From: Buchnera aphidicola (Cinara piceae)
GTDB taxonomy: Bacteria; Pseudomonadota; Gammaproteobacteria; Enterobacterales; Enterobacteriaceae
Length of the DNA stretch: 64,000 bases
Direction: 5' to 3'
Assembly: GCF_900699035.1 (NCBI RefSeq)
Contig: NZ_LR217739.1
Location: 248,001-312,000, forward strand
A model generated the notes under the pieces. The model saw only the letters and a program-made list of their open reading frames with translations. It was not told the origin of the DNA and searched no databases. Shown here piece by piece: positions 60,415-64,000 of the stretch (the first letter of the stretch is position 1; every line of letters starts with the position of its first letter). Made by a program: the position numbers and the translations under genes.

Positions 60415-60496
60415 TACGGAAGGCGAGATTTGAACTCGCAAACTTTTCAGTGCCAGAACCTAAATCTGGTGCGTCTACCATTTTCGCCACTCCCGC
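60415..60496 (-). tRNA. tRNA-Leu (UAG)
   Basis: An 82-base class II tRNA. The acceptor GCGGGAG pairs with CTTCCGT, giving G1-U72 and G5-U68 wobble pairs; discriminator A. Stem CCAGA/TCTGG closes loop TTTAGGT (anticodon TAG). It matches E. coli leuW in place and sequence. Confidence 0.97.
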
Positions 60497-60516
60497 AAAA
60501 AAATATATAATTTTAA

Positions 60517-60590
60517 TGGCTATAACGAGATTTGAACTCGTGACCTCAGCGTTATGAGTGCTGCGCTCTAACCAACTGAGCTATATAGCC
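60517..60590 (-). tRNA. tRNA-Met (CAU), elongator
   Basis: A 74-base tRNA. The acceptor GGCTATA pairs with TATAGCC, discriminator A. The anticodon loop CTCATAA (CAU) sits on stem CAGCA/CGCTG with an A31-C39 mismatch. It lacks the GGG/CCC pairs of initiator tRNA. The first position in a metT-leuW-glnU-like operon and the D-arm favour Met over the lysidine-modified tRNA-Ile(CAU). Confidence 0.94.
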
Positions 60591-60622
60591 GAATTTTTAC
60601 TAAAACTAATATTTAAATAATA

Positions 60623-60651
60623 ATTTTACACAAATAAAATTATTTTTACAA
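60623..60651 (-). promoter_or_regulatory. Likely promoter of the Met-Leu-Gln tRNA operon
   Basis: On the minus strand TTGTAA (60646-60651) is followed after exactly 17 bases by TAAAAT (60623-60628). Transcription would start about 25 bases before the tRNA-Met 5' end. Confidence 0.45.
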
Positions 60652-60846
60652 TAAAAATTTACAAATAAAACATTTTTTTTTTATTATTAAAGAAATAATT
60701 TAAATTTTTTATATTAAAATGCAATTTTATGAGAAATATTTTTATTATTTCTATATACTTTATATAAATAAAAAAATTTCGCTATTTAAAAAAATAATTA
60801 TATCTTATCGTACACACTTTATCAAAAAATTTAAAATGGATATAAT

Positions 60847-62475
60847 ATGAAAAATAACTTTATTAAAAAAATAATAAAAAAATCAATATTAAAAAATACT
60901 AATTATAAAATAAAAACACGTTTCCCTCCAGAACCTAATGGTTACTTACACATTGGACATGCAAAATCTATATGTTTAAATTTTAACATTGCAAATAAAT
61001 ATAATGGTCAATGTAATCTAAGATTTGATGATACAAACCCTAAAAAAGAAAAAAAAAAATATATTGATTCAATAAAAAAAGATATAAAATGGTTAGGTTT
61101 TAATTGGTACAAAAAAACTAAATATACTTCAAATTATTTTAATCAATTATATCAATATGCTGTTCAATTAATTAAAGAAAATTTAGCATATGTCGAAGAA
61201 TTAAATAAAAATGAAATAAAAAAATATAGAGGTACATTAAAAAAAGTAGGGAAAAAAAGTCCATTTAGAAATCGAACAATTAAAGAAAATTTAATTTTGT
61301 TTGAAAAAATGAAACTTGGTATGTTTCCAGAAGGATCTATGTGTCTACGAGCAAAAATTAATATGAAATCTCCATATATTATTTTGCGTGACCCCGTTTT
61401 ATATAGAATTATTTATGCAAAACATCACCAAACAAAAAATGAATGGTGTATATATCCAATGTATGATTTTGCGCATTGTATTGCAGATGCTTTAGAGGGA
61501 ATTACACATTCTTTATGTACACTAGAATTTCAAGATAATCGTCAATTATATACATGGATATTAAAAAAACTAAATTTTATACAAAAACCACCGAAACAGT
61601 ATGAATTTTCTAAATTAACTTTAGAACATACGATCTTGTCTAAAAGAAAACTAAAAATATTAATAAATTCTAAACTTGTAAATGGATGGGAAGATCCGAG
61701 ATTACATACAATTTCCGGATTAAGAAACAGAGGATATACAAAAAATTCTATCCGAATGTTTTGTAAAAAAATAGGAGTTACGAAACAACAAAATATAATT
61801 GAATTATCTTTATTAGAATCATGTATACGAAAAGATCTTAACATGTCTTCTCCTAGAAGAATGGCTATAATTAATCCAATTAAAATTATAATTACTAATC
61901 TTCCTGAAGATTATATAGAAAATTTTAGTGTTTTTAACCACCCCCAAGCCAAAGAAATGGGTACAAGAAAAATTCTATTTACCAAAGAGATATATATTGA
62001 AAAAGAAGACTTTTCTCAAAAAAAAAGAGAAAATTACAGAGGATTAATATTGGGAAAAAAAATCCGATTAAAATACGCTTATATAATAAAAGCTAAAAAA
62101 ATTTTAAAAAATAAAAATAATGAAATAAATTGTATTTTATGTAAATATTATCCTAAAAAAATAGAAAAAAAAATAGGAATAATTCATTGGATATCTATAA
62201 AAAATTCTATTCCAGCGCAATTTCAATTATTTAATATTTTATTTATTTGTAAAAATCCTGAAAAACAAGATAATTTTATGCAATCATATAACTCTAATTC
62301 ATATATCCTTAAACAAGGATATGTAGAATCTATAATCAATCAAGAAAAAATAAATCATGCATATCAATTTGAAAGGATTGGATATTTCTTAAAAACAAAG
62401 CAAGAAAAAACAAAACAAATGATATCTTTTAATAGAATTGTATCATTAAAAAATAAATATAGAAATTTTATTTAA
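60847..62475 (+). CDS. glnS: Glutaminyl-tRNA synthetase
   Basis: Charges tRNA-Gln. The protein is 542 residues (E. coli 554). The class I HIGH motif is in RFPPEPNGYLHIGHAKSICL and the KMSKS-like motif is ILSKRKL, as in E. coli (VMSKRKL). FDDTNPKKE, YPMYDFAHCIADALEGITHS and WEDPRLHTISGLRNRGY are strong. The C-terminal anticodon-binding beta barrels are more divergent. Short N-terminal extension relative to other GlnRS is Lys-rich. Confidence 0.98.
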   Translation: MKNNFIKKIIKKSILKNTNYKIKTRFPPEPNGYLHIGHAKSICLNFNIANKYNGQCNLRFDDTNPKKEKKKYIDSIKKDIKWLGFNWYKKTKYTSNYFNQLYQYAVQLIKENLAYVEELNKNEIKKYRGTLKKVGKKSPFRNRTIKENLILFEKMKLGMFPEGSMCLRAKINMKSPYIILRDPVLYRIIYAKHHQTKNEWCIYPMYDFAHCIADALEGITHSLCTLEFQDNRQLYTWILKKLNFIQKPPKQYEFSKLTLEHTILSKRKLKILINSKLVNGWEDPRLHTISGLRNRGYTKNSIRMFCKKIGVTKQQNIIELSLLESCIRKDLNMSSPRRMAIINPIKIIITNLPEDYIENFSVFNHPQAKEMGTRKILFTKEIYIEKEDFSQKKRENYRGLILGKKIRLKYAYIIKAKKILKNKNNEINCILCKYYPKKIEKKIGIIHWISIKNSIPAQFQLFNILFICKNPEKQDNFMQSYNSNSYILKQGYVESIINQEKINHAYQFERIGYFLKTKQEKTKQMISFNRIVSLKNKYRNFI

Positions 62476-62811
62476 TGCAATTATTTATTATTAACAAATA
62501 ATTTGTTTAAAATATATCAACATAATTTATTATGAAACTAATACATTAAAGATGTATATTAATAATATATAAAAAATATTTAAATTTTTATAAATATTAA
62601 TAATACATTTTATTATTAATATTTATTAAAAATAATTATTATATTTTTATATAAAAAAATATTTTATTTAAAAAATATTACTATTAATAAAAAAAAATTA
62701 ATAAAATAATATATTTATAAAAATATTATGTTATTTAAAAATTTAATTTTATAAAAAAAATTATTATATTAATTTTATAAAATATTGTTACAAATAAAGG
62801 ATAAATTAAAA
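62476..62811. other. Spacer between glnS and eno where pyrG would lie
   Basis: About 340 bases of A/T-rich DNA. In E. coli pyrG (CTP synthase) directly precedes eno, and I recall glnS-pyrG-eno in larger Buchnera genomes. No CTP synthase motif is readable here. An AAAGGA lies about 12 bases before the eno ATG. Confidence 0.55.
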
Positions 62812-64000
62812 ATGTCAAAAATAAAAAAAATATTTGCAAGAGAAATATTAGATTCACGTGGATATCCTACTATTGAAACCGAAGTCCATCTAGAAAGCGG
62901 GCATTTTGGTTGTTCTGCAGCTCCTTCAGGGGCATCAACAGGATCTAAAGAAGCTCTTGAATTAAGAGATTTTGATAAAAATCGTTTTTTAGGAAAAGGA
63001 GTAAAAAAAGCAATAAATTATGTAAACATAGATATTCATCAAGCACTAATAAATAAGCAAGCTGAAAATCAAAAAGAAATAGATTATTTAATGATTAAAT
63101 TAGATGGGACAGATAATAAATCAAAATTTGGTGCTAATGCCATTTTATCTGTATCACTATCGCTAGCAAAAGCAGTAGCTTCTGAAAAAGAAATACCATT
63201 TTATTCCTATATTGCTCAAATTAATAATACAAATAATAAATTTTCTATCCCTCTTCCCATGATTAATATTATTAATGGAGGCATGCATGCTAACAATAAT
63301 ATTGATCTTCAAGAATTTATGATACAACCTATAGGAGCAAAAAATATAAGACAAGCAGTTCGTATGGGTTCAGAAATTTTTCATACACTTGGTATAATCC
63401 TTAAAGAAAAAGGATATTCAACCTGTGTTGGAGATGAAGGTGGATATGCTCCTAATTTACAATCTAATGAAGAAGCATTATCTATAATTAGTTTAGCTGT
63501 AGAAAAAACGAATTATCGATTAGGTGAAGATATTACTTTTGCAATAGATTGTGCAGCATCGGAATTATTTGATCATAATACGAAAAAATATAAATTAAAA
63601 AATGAAAATAAAGAATTTACTTCACAAGAATTTACACATTACTTAGAAAAATTAACTAATAAATATCCTATTTTATCAATAGAAGATGGACAAGATGAAA
63701 ACGATTGGAAAGGTTTTATGTATCAAACAAAAATTTTAGGAAAAAAAATACAATTAGTTGGAGATGATTTATTTGTTACAAATAAAAAGATACTCCAAAA
63801 AGGGATACACGATAAAATTGCTAATGCCATTTTAATTAAATTTAATCAAATAGGAACACTAACAGAAACATTAGAAACTATTCGCTTAGCTAAAAAAAAT
63901 AAGTATGCTGTTATAATTTCTCATAGATCAGGAGAAACGGAAGATACTAGTATAGCGGATCTTTCCGTAGGTACATCAGCAGGGCAAATAAAAACAGGCT
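62812..64000 (+). CDS. eno: Enolase (C-terminus beyond window)
   Basis: Converts 2-phosphoglycerate to phosphoenolpyruvate in glycolysis and is a degradosome partner of RNase E in E. coli. The first 396 codons are present (about 430 expected). [41 protein letters not shown] (catalytic Glu), [19 protein letters not shown] (Mg ligand), the catalytic Lys in [10 protein letters not shown] and the His in [10 protein letters not shown] are all intact. The frame is open to the window end. Confidence 0.98.
   Translation, partial: MSKIKKIFAREILDSRGYPTIETEVHLESGHFGCSAAPSGASTGSKEALELRDFDKNRFLGKGVKKAINYVNIDIHQALINKQAENQKEIDYLMIKLDGTDNKSKFGANAILSVSLSLAKAVASEKEIPFYSYIAQINNTNNKFSIPLPMINIINGGMHANNNIDLQEFMIQPIGAKNIRQAVRMGSEIFHTLGIILKEKGYSTCVGDEGGYAPNLQSNEEALSIISLAVEKTNYRLGEDITFAIDCAASELFDHNTKKYKLKNENKEFTSQEFTHYLEKLTNKYPILSIEDGQDENDWKGFMYQTKILGKKIQLVGDDLFVTNKKILQKGIHDKIANAILIKFNQIGTLTETLETIRLAKKNKYAVIISHRSGETEDTSIADLSVGTSAGQIKTG

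Noticed and set aside
60281..60557. Two open frames of about 70 codons on opposite strands
   Set aside because: They cover tRNA-Gln, tRNA-Leu and tRNA-Met and have no protein-like conservation.

Overview
The window is a gene-dense, extremely A+T-rich stretch of a gammaproteobacterial endosymbiont chromosome. Proteins resemble Escherichia coli proteins but are shifted toward Lys, Asn and Ile. Gene order follows collapsed Enterobacterales operons, with nearly pure A/T spacers where genes were lost. No insertion sequence, phage, CRISPR array, restriction system, secretion effector or transport operon is visible. Gene content and order fit Buchnera aphidicola, the primary aphid symbiont, and probably a strongly reduced lineage; this assignment is inference from content and order. 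The window holds 59 protein genes (two cut by the window ends, two frameshifted, one clearly dead) and nine tRNA genes.

Layout. 1-8.4 kb: pykA (partial), zwf, the TerC/CBS protein yoaE, tsaB, the minCDE division operon and rsmC. 8.4-11.7 kb: a Leu-Cys-Ser tRNA cluster, ompA and murJ. 12.4-14.9 kb: a remnant flagellar basal-body locus (flgF, flgH, truncated flgI). 15-20.2 kb: rluC (frameshifted), rpmF, fabD-fabG-acpP, holB, ycfH. 20.3-28 kb: asnS, trhO, valS, argI, ridA. 28-38.2 kb: the nusA-infB-rbfA-truB-rpsO-pnp-deaD operon on the minus strand. 38.4-42.6 kb: tRNA-Leu(GAG), secG, ftsH, rlmE, greA. 43-46.1 kb: ibaG, rplU-rpmA-obgE, rplM-rpsI. 46.3-50.9 kb: pheA, then ffh-rpsP-rimM-trmD-rplS. 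51-57.8 kb: a dead tldD, aroQ, fis, rluD (frameshifted), alaS, csrA. 58-64 kb: tRNA-Ser/Arg, rsmE, zapA, rpiA, a Met-Leu-Gln tRNA operon, glnS and the start of eno.

Functionally the window is mostly information processing (translation, tRNA charging and modification, RNA decay, protein quality control). Added to this are central carbon steps (zwf, rpiA, eno, pykA), fatty-acid elongation, and amino-acid functions that serve an aphid host (pheA, aroQ, argI). PheA has lost the residues of its phenylalanine-sensing site.

The most interesting patterns are losses and lesions rather than a new system. Two pseudouridine synthases (rluC, rluD) are broken at A-rich homopolymers that one extra A would repair, and a third (truB) has lost its C-terminal domain. 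The flagellar locus keeps only rod and ring genes. folP-glmM and murA, which supply peptidoglycan precursors, are missing from their ancestral loci while murJ is intact. rne, pyrBI, pyrG, plsX-fabH and tmk are missing from their usual places. Whether any of these survive elsewhere in the genome cannot be seen here. I found no convincing previously undescribed system.
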